49,865 nt of DNA, taken from NCBI GenBank assembly GCA_029572815.1, contig JAKPUQ010000069.1, forward strand, positions 1-49,865. The letters run 5' to 3'. The DNA is from Bacillota bacterium. GTDB taxonomy: Bacteria; Bacillota; Clostridia; Oscillospirales; Ruminococcaceae. A program made the position numbers and the translations under genes. Positions 33,231-42,674 of the stretch are shown in pieces. Positions within the stretch are counted from its first letter, which is position 1. Each line of letters starts with the position of its first letter. A model generated the notes under the pieces. That model ran no database searches and was not told where the DNA came from. It worked only from the letters and a program-made list of their open reading frames with translations.

Positions 33231-34124
33231 TCACCCCAGATTCTTTCCCACTCTCAGCAGTCCGCTCTCACGTTCTGCAAGGGCGGTGCCGATAAAGCCC
33301 CCGTCAGAGCCATACACCGCATACTCTGCGATGCCGTCCCTTATGCCGCGGACTCTTTCCAGGTCCAGCTTTACGCCGTTTCTGTACATTCTTGTCTGAG
33401 CCTCGCCCAGTCTCAGCCTGGGCAGCTTCTCAAAGACGCGCTCAATGGGGAGAATGAGCTCCTCAAGCCTGTCCTCGTCCCTTGCCTGCTGTATCTCCTC
33501 AAGAGTGTGGCAGTCATCAAGGGTGAAGCCCCCCGACGATGTCCTGACCAGAGAGGTCATGATACCTCCGCAGCCCAGTCTGTCGCCGATGTCGCTGATA
33601 ATAGTTCTTATATAGGTGCCCTTGCCGCAGGAAATGGACAGCACTCCCTCACGGCTGCTGCTGTCGTAGCTTTCCAGCACAAGAGATGATACCTCTATCT
33701 CACGGGGCTGACGCTCCACCTCAACGCCCTGTCTTGCCAGGTCGTAAAGGCGCTTGCCGTTCACCTGCACAGCCGAGTACATAGGCGGGAGCTGCATTAT
33801 CCTTCCCGTAAAATCCGGGATAACAGCCTCAATATCCGCCTGACTGACCGCCATATCCGAGGTGTTCTGCACCTGCCCCCACACGTCCTGAGTATCCGAG
33901 ACAGCTCCCAGGCGGAAGCCCGCACGGTAGCTCTTGGTATTGTCGGGCATGATATCACACGCCTTTGTGGCAGTTCCCACAAAGACAGGCAGTACCCCCG
34001 TCGCCATAGGGTCGAGAGTGCCGCCGTGCCCCAGTCTTTTTATCCGTAGTATGCCGCGGAGCTTCGCCACAACATCAAAGGAGGTGAAGTCCTGCGGTTT
34101 ATTGACGCAAAGGATACCGTTCAT
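33231..34124 (-). CDS. truB: tRNA pseudouridine-55 synthase
   Basis: 297 aa. Catalytic motif GHGGTLDPMATGVLPV with the nucleophilic Asp; N-terminal NKPQDFTSFDVV and the RTIISDIGDRLGCG segment are typical. Makes pseudouridine 55 in the tRNA T-loop. Its ATG overlaps the nrnA stop (TGATG), showing tight coupling. Confidence 0.95.
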   Translation of the reverse strand: MNGILCVNKPQDFTSFDVVAKLRGILRIKRLGHGGTLDPMATGVLPVFVGTATKACDIMPDNTKSYRAGFRLGAVSDTQDVWGQVQNTSDMAVSQADIEAVIPDFTGRIMQLPPMYSAVQVNGKRLYDLARQGVEVERQPREIEVSSLVLESYDSSSREGVLSISCGKGTYIRTIISDIGDRLGCGGIMTSLVRTSSGGFTLDDCHTLEEIQQARDEDRLEELILPIERVFEKLPRLRLGEAQTRMYRNGVKLDLERVRGIRDGIAEYAVYGSDGGFIGTALAERESGLLRVGKNLG

Positions 34125-35074
34125 CAGCCCAGCGCCCTTTCAACAGCTTCGATGAGCTGTTTTTTCGCGTCCTCAAGGGGACCGTCTATGGTGCAGCCTG
34201 CTGCCTTTGCGTGACCGCCGCCGCCGATGAGCTGGCATATAGCCGAAACGTTCACATCGTTTGCGGAGCGGAATGAGCATTTGTAAACTCCGTCCTCGCG
34301 CTCGCGCATGAGAATGCCCACCTCTGTGTTTTCCAGCTGTATGGTCAGAGGTGCGAAGCCCTCAAGCTCCTCCATAGAAACTCCCATGTCCTTCATCATA
34401 TCCTGCGTTATGGCAGCAATAGCCAGCTTTCCGTCCAGGCAGTACTCCATGAGCTCGTTGACCTTAGCCTCAAGCTTCAGTCTGCCCATGGACTTGACGT
34501 CGAACATATAGCGGTTTATCCTTGCGAAGTTGATATCGTAGCTGCGCATCATTTCCGCCGCTATCTCGTGAGCGCGGGGAGTGGTGCAGTCGTACTTGAA
34601 GCAGCCCGAATCCGTGGATATTCCTGTATAAAGGCACATAGCGCAGTGCCTTGTTATCTTTACGCCCATGTACTGCGCAAGGTCATAGATTATCTCGCAG
34701 GCAGCAGTGGCGTCGCCGCGGAGGAGAGTTTTCTCCGCGTAGTTCTTATTTGAAATGTGATGGTCGATGCAGAGCTGCACCTTGCCACCGTAGATTTCCT
34801 TATAGTCGCCCATAAGGTTCTCGTCGGCGATGTCAACAGCGATTATGGTCTTAGGCTCGAAGTCCTCTCCTGCTCCCTCACTTGTGAGGAATCCGTAACG
34901 TGCAGGGAAGCCGTCGTGGCAGACCACTCTGCTCCTTATACCCATCTGAGCAAGTATATCCTTCAGACCGAAGCCTGCTCCTATGCAGTCGCCGTCGGGG
35001 TTGCGGTGAGTGATTATCACCGCGTCCTGGCAGTTTCTGAGGAACAGCTCAGCCTCACTGAAACCGATGAACAT
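34124..35074 (-). CDS. nrnA: DHH-family oligoribonuclease/pAp phosphatase
   Basis: 316 aa. DHH motifs: THRNPDGDCIGAG (motif I), VDIADE (II), CIDHHISN (III), STDSGCFKY (IV); the DHHA1 C-terminal domain has GGGHAKAAG. NrnA-type enzymes degrade nano-RNA and pAp. The rbfA-nrnA-truB order is typical of Firmicutes. Ribosome site AAGGAGG. Confidence 0.9.
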   Translation of the reverse strand: MFIGFSEAELFLRNCQDAVIITHRNPDGDCIGAGFGLKDILAQMGIRSRVVCHDGFPARYGFLTSEGAGEDFEPKTIIAVDIADENLMGDYKEIYGGKVQLCIDHHISNKNYAEKTLLRGDATAACEIIYDLAQYMGVKITRHCAMCLYTGISTDSGCFKYDCTTPRAHEIAAEMMRSYDINFARINRYMFDVKSMGRLKLEAKVNELMEYCLDGKLAIAAITQDMMKDMGVSMEELEGFAPLTIQLENTEVGILMREREDGVYKCSFRSANDVNVSAICQLIGGGGHAKAAGCTIDGPLEDAKKQLIEAVERALG

Positions 35075-35086
35075 ACCCCGCCCTCC

Positions 35087-35425
35087 TTACAGAAGCTCGT
35101 GGAGCTTTTTGCTTATCTCCGCACTTCTCTCTATGGAGTTGTCGGCGATGAAGCTGAGCTCGGGAGCCTTGCGCATTTTGAGGCGGTGGAAAAGTTCCCT
35201 CTTGATGAAGCCTGCTGCGCTTTTCAGCCCCTCAACAGACTCCTTTGACCGCTCCATGCCCTCAAAGCTGGAAACATATATCTTACAGCTTGACATATCC
35301 CCTGACAGGTCAGCTCTCACGATGGTGAGCATCTTGTCTATCCTGGGGTCCTTGAGCTCGCGGAGAATGGCGGTCATTTCCCGTTTTATATCTTCAGCCA
35401 TGCGGCTGTTCTTGAAATTAGGCAT
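35087..35425 (-). CDS. rbfA: 30S ribosome-binding factor A
   Basis: 112-aa KH-fold maturation factor for 16S rRNA. Conserved opening RMAEDIKREMTAILRELKDPRI and late FIKRELFHRLKMRKAPELSF, which gives a confident match. Within the translation operon, 12 nt before nrnA. Confidence 0.95.
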   Translation of the reverse strand: MPNFKNSRMAEDIKREMTAILRELKDPRIDKMLTIVRADLSGDMSSCKIYVSSFEGMERSKESVEGLKSAAGFIKRELFHRLKMRKAPELSFIADNSIERSAEISKKLHELL

Positions 35426-35442
35426 TATATTCCTTTCTGTCG

Positions 35443-35988
35443 TCAGAGATTTACAGTAAAGCCACTCCCTGATGATTCTTCATGCTTATCGGACTCGGCA
35501 GCTTTTTCCTTCTTCGCGGAAGTCTTCTTAGCTGACTTCTTTGAAGCAGTCTTCTTTGCGCTCTTTTTGGCAGGAGCCTTCTTTGCGGGCTCTGCTGCGG
35601 CTTCCTCTGCCTTTGGCTCGACAGCCTCGGGCTTGGGCTCCTCAGCATTCTCCTCCTCGAAGAAGCCTGCACCGAACATCTCGGCTGAGAAAGCCTCGTC
35701 CTCGGCGCTTCGGCTGTAGTCGGGAATATCCTCGTCGCCTTCTTCGCTGTAGTATATATCGGCATAGTTGCCGTACTCAGGCTCCAGCTCCACGTCGCGG
35801 ACAGGGCGCTCGATGCCCATAAGGTCGTCTGTGTATTCCTCGGGCTCCTCCATTGCGCTGCACTGACCGAGAAGTATCTTCTTTACCGATTCAAAGAAGA
35901 ATATGTCGATAGGTCCGAAGTCGTCCCATGCCAGTGCCTCGTTGCAGTACTGCAGCATATCCGCAGTACTCATTCTGCTGTTATCCAT
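35443..35988 (-). CDS. Unknown protein with histone-H1-like Lys/Ala tail
   Basis: 181 aa from the ATG behind GGGGGAA. The N-terminal 55 residues form a short conserved-looking helical segment (TADMLQYCNEALAWDDFGPIDIFFFE). A long acidic middle (about 55-120) follows, then about 40 residues of AKKS/AKKT-type repeats, strongly basic and resembling bacterial histone-like tails. Such tails usually bind nucleic acid. It lies between infB and rbfA, which are adjacent in most Firmicutes, so an RNA- or ribosome-related role is a guess from context. Confidence 0.7.
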   Translation of the reverse strand: MDNSRMSTADMLQYCNEALAWDDFGPIDIFFFESVKKILLGQCSAMEEPEEYTDDLMGIERPVRDVELEPEYGNYADIYYSEEGDEDIPDYSRSAEDEAFSAEMFGAGFFEEENAEEPKPEAVEPKAEEAAAEPAKKAPAKKSAKKTASKKSAKKTSAKKEKAAESDKHEESSGSGFTVNL

Positions 35989-36029
35989 AAGAAATTCCCC
36001 CTTTATCATTGATAGAAAATAGTTGTCAG

Positions 36030-38762
36030 TTAATCTTCACGGTATTCCTCGACGATGTAGGTCTCGAAGATGTCGCCTTCCTTGACGTCGCTGAACTTCT
36101 CAAGGCTGATACCGCACTCGTAGCCGTCTGCGACCTCCTTGACATCGTCCTTGAAACGCTTGAGACCTGCGATCTCGTCATCTGCGATTATTATTCCGTC
36201 TCTTACTACACGTACCTTGCTTCCTCTTGTCACCTTGCCGCTGAGAACGTAGCTTCCTGCTACCATACCAACGTTGGAGATCTTGTATACCTGACGTACC
36301 TCAACACGGCCCAGCTCTACCTCGCGGAGCTTGGGAGCCAGCATACCCTTCATAGCGGTGCCGATCTCCTCGATAGCGTCATAGATGATACGATAGAGTC
36401 TGATGTCAACGCCGTCGCGCTCGGCATTCTCAGCCGCAACAGGATCGGGTCTTACGTTGAAGCCGACGATGATAGCATTTGAAGCACTTGCCAGCATAAC
36501 GTCGCTCTCCTTAACGGCACCGACAGCACCGTGGATGACTCTTACTCTTACCTCGTTGTTTGAGAGCTTCTCCAGCGACTGCTTTACAGCCTCAACAGAG
36601 CCCTGAACGTCAGCCTTGACAACGATGGGGAGCTCCTTGATCTCGCCCTCTGCGATCTGGCTGAACAGGTTGTCAAGAGTTACCTTGCGGTAAGCGTTGA
36701 ACTGCTCCTGCTTCTGCTCGTGCTTTCTCTGCTCAACAAGCTCTCTTGCCAGTCTCTCATCCTCAACAGCGTTGAAGGTATCGCCTGCGCTGGGGACCTC
36801 GGCAAGACCTGTGATCTCAACAGGAACGGAAGGACCTGCGGACTTTACAGTTCTGCCCTTGTCGTTGGTCATTACGCGGACTCTGCCCACAGCAGTACCT
36901 GCGATGAGGACATCGCCCTGTTTGAGAGTACCGTTCTGAACGAGAAGTGTAGCGATAGGACCTCTTCCCTTGTCAAGACGTGCCTCGATGACAGTACCCT
37001 TTGCAAGCCTGTCAGGATTTGCCTTGAGCTCCTTGACCTCGGCAACAAGAAGAACGTTCTCCAGAAGTTCATCTATGCCCTCGCCTGTCTTTGCGGATAC
37101 AGGAACGCAGATAACATCGCCGCCCCAGTCCTCGCAAACGAGATCATACTTTGTGAGCTCTTCCTTGATACGGTCGGGGTTAGCGCCCTCCTTATCCATC
37201 TTGTTGATGGCAACGATGATGGAAACTCCGGCAGCCTTCGCGTGGTTGATGGACTCAACTGTCTGGGGCATGATACCGTCGTCTGCGGCAACAACGAGGA
37301 TAGCTATATCCGTGATATTTGCACCTCTTGCACGCATTGAGGTGAATGCCTCATGTCCGGGAGTATCCAGGAACGTGATGTCCTGACCGTTGATGTTTAC
37401 CTGATAAGCACCGATATGCTGTGTGATACCGCCAGCCTCGCCTGCGGCAACATGAGCATTTCTGATACGGTCAAGGATAGAGGTCTTACCGTGGTCAACG
37501 TGACCCATAACGACTACAACGGGGCAGCGGGGCTGGAGGTTTGTATCATCATCGTCGGTATCGTCGATAAGACGCTCCTCAATGGTAACGATAACTTCCT
37601 TCTCTACCTTTGCGCCCATTTCCTCAGCTACGAGAGAAGCTGTATCAAAGTCTATCTCCTGATTGATGGAAGCCATTACGCCCAGCTTCATCAGCTGCTT
37701 GATGACCTCGGTAGCGGCAGCCTTGAGACGTGTAGCCAGCTCGCCGACTGTTATGGTATCGGGGATGAGCACCTTCAGCTGCTGCTTTCTTGCTCTCTCC
37801 AGCTCCAGTCTCTTGAGCTTCTCAGCCTCCGACTCCTTCTTGGAGAACTGCTGGCGGTTCCTCTGAGCCGACTTCTGATTGATCTTCTGCTTCTTTGAGG
37901 AATAGTTGTCGTTCTTATGCTTGTTTGAGGTAGCCATCTGGTCGTATCTCTCGTTGTACTTGTCGAGATCAACGTAGCTTCCCCTTGTGTCGACTGTTCT
38001 GCGCTGAGTTGAGGTCTGAGCGGTCTCAGAGCTGATAGTGGCGTTGAACTTTGTTCTCTCGCCTCTGTCCTGAGCCTTTGCCTGCTCCTTCTTCTTGTCC
38101 TTTTTCTTATCCTGCTTCTTGGGCTCCTGAGCCTTTTCCTCGGCAGGCTTTTCCTCAGCCTTTACGGGAGCGGTCTCCTGCTTCTTTTCGGGCTCTGCTT
38201 TCTTCTCGGGAGCAGCTTCCTGTTTCTTCTCGGGCTCAGCCTTCTTCTCGGGAGCAGCCTCCTGCTTCTTTTCGGGCTCAGCCTTCTTCTCGGGAGCAGC
38301 CTCCTGCTTCTTCTCGGGCTCTGCCTTCTTTACGGGAGCTGCCTCCTGCTTCTTCTCGGGCTCTGCCTTCTTTGCGGGAGCAGCCTCCTGCTTCTTCTCG
38401 GGTTCTGCCTTCTTTGCGGGAGCTGCCTCCTGCTTCTTCTCGGGTTCTGCCTTCTTTGCGGGAGCAGCCTTTTTCTCTTCCTTCTTCTCGGCAGGCTTCT
38501 TAGCTGCGGGAGCCTTCTTCTCCTTGGGAGCCTCCTCCTTTGCGGGACGGGGATCGTTCTTTGAGTTGAAGTAGTCATTCAGCGAGCTTACCGAATAGCG
38601 GTCCTTGGTATAGTGTTCCAGAAGGGAATTCATCTCCTCCTCGGTGAGCGAAGAACCTGTTTTCTTCTTGTTATCGCCCTTTTCCGCGAAGAAGTCGATG
38701 AGCTCCTGTGAAGGAACGTTGAAATCCTTTGCAGCGTCGCTTAACTTTATCTTTTTTGCCAT
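36030..38762 (-). CDS. infB: Translation initiation factor IF-2
   Basis: 910-aa GTPase that brings initiator tRNA to the 30S subunit. G-domain motifs: [22 protein letters not shown], and a late [11 protein letters not shown]; the C-terminal tRNA-binding domains end in [15 protein letters not shown]. The N-terminal third is low-complexity and contains seven 14-residue repeats of the form [14 protein letters not shown], encoded by a 42-bp DNA repeat. Linker length varies freely in IF-2, so this should not affect function. GGAGGTAA ribosome site. Confidence 0.96.
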   Translation of the reverse strand: MAKKIKLSDAAKDFNVPSQELIDFFAEKGDNKKKTGSSLTEEEMNSLLEHYTKDRYSVSSLNDYFNSKNDPRPAKEEAPKEKKAPAAKKPAEKKEEKKAAPAKKAEPEKKQEAAPAKKAEPEKKQEAAPAKKAEPEKKQEAAPVKKAEPEKKQEAAPEKKAEPEKKQEAAPEKKAEPEKKQEAAPEKKAEPEKKQETAPVKAEEKPAEEKAQEPKKQDKKKDKKKEQAKAQDRGERTKFNATISSETAQTSTQRRTVDTRGSYVDLDKYNERYDQMATSNKHKNDNYSSKKQKINQKSAQRNRQQFSKKESEAEKLKRLELERARKQQLKVLIPDTITVGELATRLKAAATEVIKQLMKLGVMASINQEIDFDTASLVAEEMGAKVEKEVIVTIEERLIDDTDDDDTNLQPRCPVVVVMGHVDHGKTSILDRIRNAHVAAGEAGGITQHIGAYQVNINGQDITFLDTPGHEAFTSMRARGANITDIAILVVAADDGIMPQTVESINHAKAAGVSIIVAINKMDKEGANPDRIKEELTKYDLVCEDWGGDVICVPVSAKTGEGIDELLENVLLVAEVKELKANPDRLAKGTVIEARLDKGRGPIATLLVQNGTLKQGDVLIAGTAVGRVRVMTNDKGRTVKSAGPSVPVEITGLAEVPSAGDTFNAVEDERLARELVEQRKHEQKQEQFNAYRKVTLDNLFSQIAEGEIKELPIVVKADVQGSVEAVKQSLEKLSNNEVRVRVIHGAVGAVKESDVMLASASNAIIVGFNVRPDPVAAENAERDGVDIRLYRIIYDAIEEIGTAMKGMLAPKLREVELGRVEVRQVYKISNVGMVAGSYVLSGKVTRGSKVRVVRDGIIIADDEIAGLKRFKDDVKEVADGYECGISLEKFSDVKEGDIFETYIVEEYRED
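38165..38465 (-). repeat. 42-bp coding minisatellite in infB
   Basis: About seven tandem 42-bp units coding for [14 protein letters not shown], nearly identical at the DNA level, differing mostly in the x codon (Ala, Val, Glu). In frame, so copy-number change would lengthen or shorten the IF-2 linker without a frameshift. Confidence 0.85.
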
Positions 38763-38846
38763 AGGCTTTATTACCTCCAGTTTTGTCTGCCGCCCGCGGC
38801 GGCATCAATGTAAGATTGTTCTCATATAACCATCTATATCAACGCA

Positions 38847-39170
38847 TTACTGCGGTCCGTCGGATAATATCTTTCCGAAGCCGTCTGCGAATCCCTTGTC
38901 CGTCACTGCTATGACGGCGGTCTCCTTGCCCCAGAGCCTGCCGATATCGGCTTTTGTCAGCTCTGTTGCGAAGTGTCTCATGCTGTATTTTTTGCAGTGG
39001 AAGTCCACTTCCTTGACGGTCTTCTCCGAAGCGTCGGCGGCTGTAAGTATGCAGTGTGCAGTGCCGTTTTTCAGTGTTTCCACTGCGCTGTCGAAGCCCT
39101 TGACGACTCTGCCTGCCTTTATGCAGATACCCAGCAGATCAGCTGTCCTGCGGGCCTTCACTGAGTTCAC
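38847..39170 (-). CDS. ylxQ: YlxQ, L7Ae-family RNA-binding protein
   Basis: 107-aa L7Ae/L30e-fold protein: RRTADLLGICIKAGRVVKGFD start and CILTAADASEKTVKEV core are typical. L7Ae proteins bind kink-turn RNA; YlxQ is presumed ribosome-associated. It starts at a GTG overlapping the last 32 nt of ylxR. Conserved location between ylxR and infB. Confidence 0.88.
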   Translation of the reverse strand: MNSVKARRTADLLGICIKAGRVVKGFDSAVETLKNGTAHCILTAADASEKTVKEVDFHCKKYSMRHFATELTKADIGRLWGKETAVIAVTDKGFADGFGKILSDGPQ

Positions 39171-39417
39171 TCAACATCGCCTCGTAAACGCTTTCTTCTA
39201 TCCTGCATGAGAACGATTTCTCGAAGCGTCTTGCCTTTCTCGCCTTCTCAAGACATTCCGTGCTGCGGCAGATGTAAGCACCTCTGCCTGCTGCCTTGCC
39301 CCTGAAGTCCAGGCTTATGTCTCCCTCGGGGGACTTTACCACGCGGATCAGCTCCATCTTGGGCTTCATCTCTCCGCAGCCGAGACACATTCTCATGGGT
39401 ATTTTTCTTGGCTTCAT
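39139..39417 (-). CDS. ylxR: YlxR (RnpM), DUF448 protein
   Basis: 92-aa protein with the YlxR hallmarks RMCLGCGEMKPKMELIRVV and GRGAYICRS. Recent work on Bacillus YlxR links it to RNase P modulation. Follows nusA by 2 nt and overlaps ylxQ. Confidence 0.92.
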   Translation of the reverse strand: MKPRKIPMRMCLGCGEMKPKMELIRVVKSPEGDISLDFRGKAAGRGAYICRSTECLEKARKARRFEKSFSCRIEESVYEAMLSELSEGPQDS

Positions 39418-39419
39418 AA

Positions 39420-40664
39420 TTATTCCTCAGTCTGGGGAGCAGCTTCCTCAGCAGTCTCCTCAGCCTTAGCCTCCTCAGCAGTCTCCTCGGCAGCAGCCTC
39501 AGCATCGGCTGTTTCCTCTGCGGGAGCCTCTGTGTTCTCCTCTTCCTCAGCAGGAGCTGTCTCGAATACGGGAGCCACGAAGTCGGGGCTCATCTCGGGA
39601 GCCTCCTCGCCTGTGAGGTTATCGAACTGGGGCTTGATGTCGATCTTGAAGCCTGTGAGCTTTGCAGCCAGCTTCGCGTTCTGACCCTTGTTGCCGATAG
39701 CCAGTGAGAGCTGATTGTTGGGAACGATAACTGTGCAGGCCTTCTCCTCCATGGAGGTGATGACTGTCTTGAGCACCTCAGCAGGAGCAAGAGCTCTTGC
39801 GATGAATTCCTCGGGCACCTCGCTCCAGGGGATAATGTCTATCTTCTCACCGCTGAGTTCATTTACAACAGCGGTTATTCTTGAACGCTTGGGACCTATG
39901 CAGGCGCCTACAGCGTCAACGTTCTCGTCCTTGGACCATACAGCAATCTTTGTTCTTGAGCCTGCCTCACGGGAGATGGACTTCACCTCAACGGTGCCGT
40001 CATATATCTCGGGGACTTCCTGCTCAAAGAGTCTCTTTACCAGGTCCTTGTGTGTACGGGAGATCTTTACGACAGGCTTCTTGTTCTTGCCGATGATGCC
40101 TGTGATGTAAACCTTAACGGACTTTCCTTCCTCCAGGTTCTCACCGGGGATCTGCTCGTTGCGGAAGAGATAGAGCTCAGTTCCGTCGTAAACAACGGTA
40201 ACAGTACCTCTGCCGGGTTCTACCTGAGAAACCTTGGCTGTGATGCACTCATGCTCCTTCTGCTCGAACTTGCTGAGCATCTGCTCGCGGTTGATCTCTC
40301 TCAGGTCGCCCTTGATGGACTGCTTGGCGGAAAGAGCTGCCATTCTGCCCAGCTTGGAGATATCCAGCTCCTTGAGGATAGTTCCGCCGACAACGGCATT
40401 GGGGTCCATTGTCTTGGCAACGTCGATATTTACCTCGTTGACATCGATAGGCTCGTCGTCAATGATATCCTGGCGGATATACATCTCGAACTTCTTGGTC
40501 TTGGGGTCGATCTCGACGGAAATCCTCTCCTCGCTGTGAGGATAGGCTCTTCTTGCCGCCTTGAGCATAGCCGACTTTACCTTATCGATGAGAAGCTCGG
40601 TCTCAACGCTGTTTTCCTCTCCAAGAGCCTCAAGCGCCTTGAAAAAGTCCTTATTCATGTTCAT
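39420..40664 (-). CDS. nusA: Transcription termination/antitermination factor NusA
   Basis: 414 aa from the ATG 11 nt after GGAGG. N-terminal RNA-polymerase-binding domain (KDFFKALEALGEENSVETELLIDKV), S1 domain, then two KH domains with the DAVGACIGPKRSRI and LAIGNKGQNAKLAAKLTG motifs. A C-terminal tail of about 55 residues is almost entirely Glu and Ala, replacing the acidic repeats seen in some species. Full core, standard position after rimP. Confidence 0.95.
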   Translation of the reverse strand: MNMNKDFFKALEALGEENSVETELLIDKVKSAMLKAARRAYPHSEERISVEIDPKTKKFEMYIRQDIIDDEPIDVNEVNIDVAKTMDPNAVVGGTILKELDISKLGRMAALSAKQSIKGDLREINREQMLSKFEQKEHECITAKVSQVEPGRGTVTVVYDGTELYLFRNEQIPGENLEEGKSVKVYITGIIGKNKKPVVKISRTHKDLVKRLFEQEVPEIYDGTVEVKSISREAGSRTKIAVWSKDENVDAVGACIGPKRSRITAVVNELSGEKIDIIPWSEVPEEFIARALAPAEVLKTVITSMEEKACTVIVPNNQLSLAIGNKGQNAKLAAKLTGFKIDIKPQFDNLTGEEAPEMSPDFVAPVFETAPAEEEENTEAPAEETADAEAAAEETAEEAKAEETAEEAAPQTEE

Positions 40665-40708
40665 GTCTGTAAATTCCTCCAATATATTATATTTTGTTTT
40701 TTTACATT

Positions 40709-41182
40709 TCAGAAATCGAGATAGAGCTTTACGAAAGCAATATCCGATAACGGGAATTTCTTTTCATCTCCGCTTTCGAGGACGACGGTAACGCCCTCCC
40801 TGTCAGCACCTGCAAGCTGTGCGACTATTTCTTTCTCGCCGTCCACAGCCCTGATGAAGCGTATCTTCACCTTGTCGCCGCAGCAGACCTCGAAGTGTTC
40901 CTCCTTGACCAGCTCGCGCTCCAGACCTGCCGAGCCCACCTCAAGCATATAGCTCTGAGGGATGGGATCCTTCTCGTCGAGGATATCGCTTATGGGAGCA
41001 TTGGCGCGTTCACAGTCCGCAATGGTAATGCCCTCGTCCTGGTCGATGAACACGCGAAGATACCACATAGCGCCTTCCTTTTCGTAGCAGACGTCCCAGA
41101 GGTAGTAGCCAAGCTCATCGGTGATGGGCTTGATAAGGTCATAGACCTTCTGCTCGGTACCGCCGAATTTCTTGAATTTCAT
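40709..41182 (-). CDS. rimP: Ribosome maturation factor RimP
   Basis: 157-aa 30S assembly factor. GGTEQKVYDLIKPITDELGYYLWDV matches the family start; SPIS-like APISDILDEKDPIPQSYMLEVGSAGLERELVKEEHF is the signature. Start taken at ATG 41182 from alignment to the family's N-terminus. The only good ribosome site (AAAGGAG, 41211-41217) is 28 nt upstream, with a perfect palindrome CCCGATATATCGGG between them. First gene of the operon. Confidence 0.92.
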   Translation of the reverse strand: MKFKKFGGTEQKVYDLIKPITDELGYYLWDVCYEKEGAMWYLRVFIDQDEGITIADCERANAPISDILDEKDPIPQSYMLEVGSAGLERELVKEEHFEVCCGDKVKIRFIRAVDGEKEIVAQLAGADREGVTVVLESGDEKKFPLSDIAFVKLYLDF

Positions 41183-41249
41183 AGGCAGTTTTTCCCGATA
41201 TATCGGGTTTCTCCTTTCTCTGTAAAGTAATAGTCCCAATATAAATACT

Positions 41250-41274
41250 AAAGACCGGAAGGCTTCCGGTCTTT
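41250..41274 (-). promoter_or_regulatory. Leader hairpin upstream of rimP
   Basis: Near-perfect hairpin AAAGACCGGAAG/CTTCCGGTCTTT located about 16 nt after the predicted transcription start of the rimP operon. No T tract follows on the minus strand, so it is more likely an RNA-stability or regulatory stem than a terminator. Confidence 0.6.
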
Positions 41275-41296
41275 GGGTTTACTATCATCATCAACT

Positions 41297-41324
41297 ATTA
41301 TATCACGGTTTTCGCAAAAATCAA
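41297..41324 (-). promoter_or_regulatory. Promoter of the rimP-nusA-infB operon
   Basis: Minus strand: TTGATT (41319-41324), 16-nt spacer, TATAAT (41297-41302). Divergent from the promoter at 41448-41476. Confidence 0.65.
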
Positions 41325-41447
41325 GTGTTTTTCGGAATTTTTTTCAAAAATTCCCGATTTTTTACGGACAGTAATCGCACAGCCGGCCGCGGCAGTCCCC
41401 ATGCGCCGCAAAAAAGTCCCTTTACAGGCGATATTTCGCAGAGTCTA

Positions 41448-41476
41448 TTGACAATCCCGTCTCTGTATGATATAGT
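41448..41476 (+). promoter_or_regulatory. Promoter of the Ntn-hydrolase gene
   Basis: TTGACA (41448-41453), 17-nt spacer, TATAGT (41471-41476), 37 nt before the ATG. Confidence 0.75.
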
Positions 41477-41512
41477 TTATGTAACTATTCTAAGATAAAC
41501 GAGGTGCGAACC

Positions 41513-42583
41513 ATGAAAGCTCTGAAAATAATACGCAGCATAGTCCTTGTAATACTCCTCCTGGCGGTCATCGCCGCGCTGGCGCTGTTCCTGTATCTGC
41601 GCAGGGACATAAAGACTCTCCGCAGCGTGAAAAACGAGGGCAACGGAGCCTACACCATGGACTACGCCGGCGACTACAAGCTGGACAAGTTCCTGAAAAC
41701 AGGCGCCGAGAACGATGAGGAGCTCTACTCATTCATTCAGAAGGAGCTGATGCACGGCCTTTCCCCCGACGGGGACACTCCCAGCGCCGCCTGCACCGCC
41801 TTTGTGGCGCGCAATGACAAGGGCAACGTGATATTCGGCAGAAATTTCGACTTTGACACCTCCCCCTTCATGCAGGTATACACCCACCCAAAGGACGGCT
41901 ATGCCTCGGTATCCACCGTGCCGCTGCTTGCCGTTGGCTTCGACAAGCGGCACTCTCCCACAGACGGCTTATCCAGGGAGAACATACCGCTGCTGGCAGT
42001 TCCTTATTTTGCCTGCGACGGAATGAACGAAAAGGGCGTTTCCGCGGCTCTGCTGGTAGTTCCCGTAGTATCCACAGTATACGATGAGAACAAGGTCTCA
42101 ATGAACCAGACTGTCGCCATAAGGCTCATACTTGACAAGGCGGCAACTGTTGACGAGGCGGTGGAGCTTCTGGGACAGTATAACGTCTACTTCAGCAATA
42201 ATCTGAAGTCCCACATACTCATAGGCGACGCAGAGGGCAATTCCGTTATCGTGGAGTACTACGACGGCGCACTGCAGGCTGTTACCTCCGCTGAGGACCA
42301 TCAGATAGCCGCCAACCACATCGCCTATAATAACGAGAATATATTTGAGTCCCCTGACTCTCTCACAAGGCAGGAAGCCGTAGAGCAGGTCATCACAGAC
42401 AGCGGCAACAGGCTTGATATGCAGACCTGTCAGGAGCTTCTCAACGCTGTGGGGCTCTACAACAGGGACAAATCCGAAAGGCTCCAGTGGTCGGTGGTGT
42501 ACGACCTCACCGACAGGAGCGGCAGGATATGGCCCCGCCGCAACAGCAGTGCTTCATGGGACTTCACCGTCAGTGAAAAATAA
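41513..42583 (+). CDS. Membrane-anchored Ntn-hydrolase, choloylglycine/C45-like
   Basis: 356 aa. An N-terminal membrane helix (about 7-30) holds a linear-amide C-N hydrolase domain outside the membrane. The nucleophile candidate is Cys94 in ACTAF, followed by RNDKGNVIFGRNFDFD, the Arg/Asp-Asn pattern of acyltransferase/bile-salt-hydrolase relatives. In relatives the Cys becomes N-terminal after cleavage, so the 93 residues before it would be a pro-segment carrying the anchor. Substrate unknown: bile salt, penicillin or N-acyl amino acid are all possible. Ribosome site GAGGTG; monocistronic. Confidence 0.75.
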   Translation: MKALKIIRSIVLVILLLAVIAALALFLYLRRDIKTLRSVKNEGNGAYTMDYAGDYKLDKFLKTGAENDEELYSFIQKELMHGLSPDGDTPSAACTAFVARNDKGNVIFGRNFDFDTSPFMQVYTHPKDGYASVSTVPLLAVGFDKRHSPTDGLSRENIPLLAVPYFACDGMNEKGVSAALLVVPVVSTVYDENKVSMNQTVAIRLILDKAATVDEAVELLGQYNVYFSNNLKSHILIGDAEGNSVIVEYYDGALQAVTSAEDHQIAANHIAYNNENIFESPDSLTRQEAVEQVITDSGNRLDMQTCQELLNAVGLYNRDKSERLQWSVVYDLTDRSGRIWPRRNSSASWDFTVSEK

Positions 42584-42598
42584 GCGCCAACATATACA

Positions 42599-42624
42599 GC
42601 GGACGCCCGATGGTTGTCCCTGCA
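42599..42624. repeat. Degenerate TGCAGGGAC-type hairpin repeat
   Basis: Reverse complement reads TGCAGGGACAACC-atc-GGGCGTCCGC, a diverged copy of the hairpin family seen at 19573-19607. It sits between the Ntn-hydrolase stop and the shared terminator. Confidence 0.6.
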
Positions 42625-42638
42625 AACAAGCATAAAAA

Positions 42639-42662
42639 AAGACGTTTCCGAAGAAACGTCTT
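42639..42662. terminator. Bidirectional terminator
   Basis: Stem GACGTTTC/GAAACGTC (42641-42648 with 42653-42660) with a CGAA tetraloop, flanked by A7 on the left and T6 on the right. Serves both the Ntn-hydrolase (+) and the ligase fusion (-). Confidence 0.9.
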
Positions 42663-42674
42663 TTTTCTTTATGT

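Noticed and set aside
38165..38465. Possible CRISPR array (regular 42-bp repeats)
   Set aside because: Repeats are contiguous with no unique spacers and are in frame in infB, coding for a Lys/Glu/Pro-rich linker.
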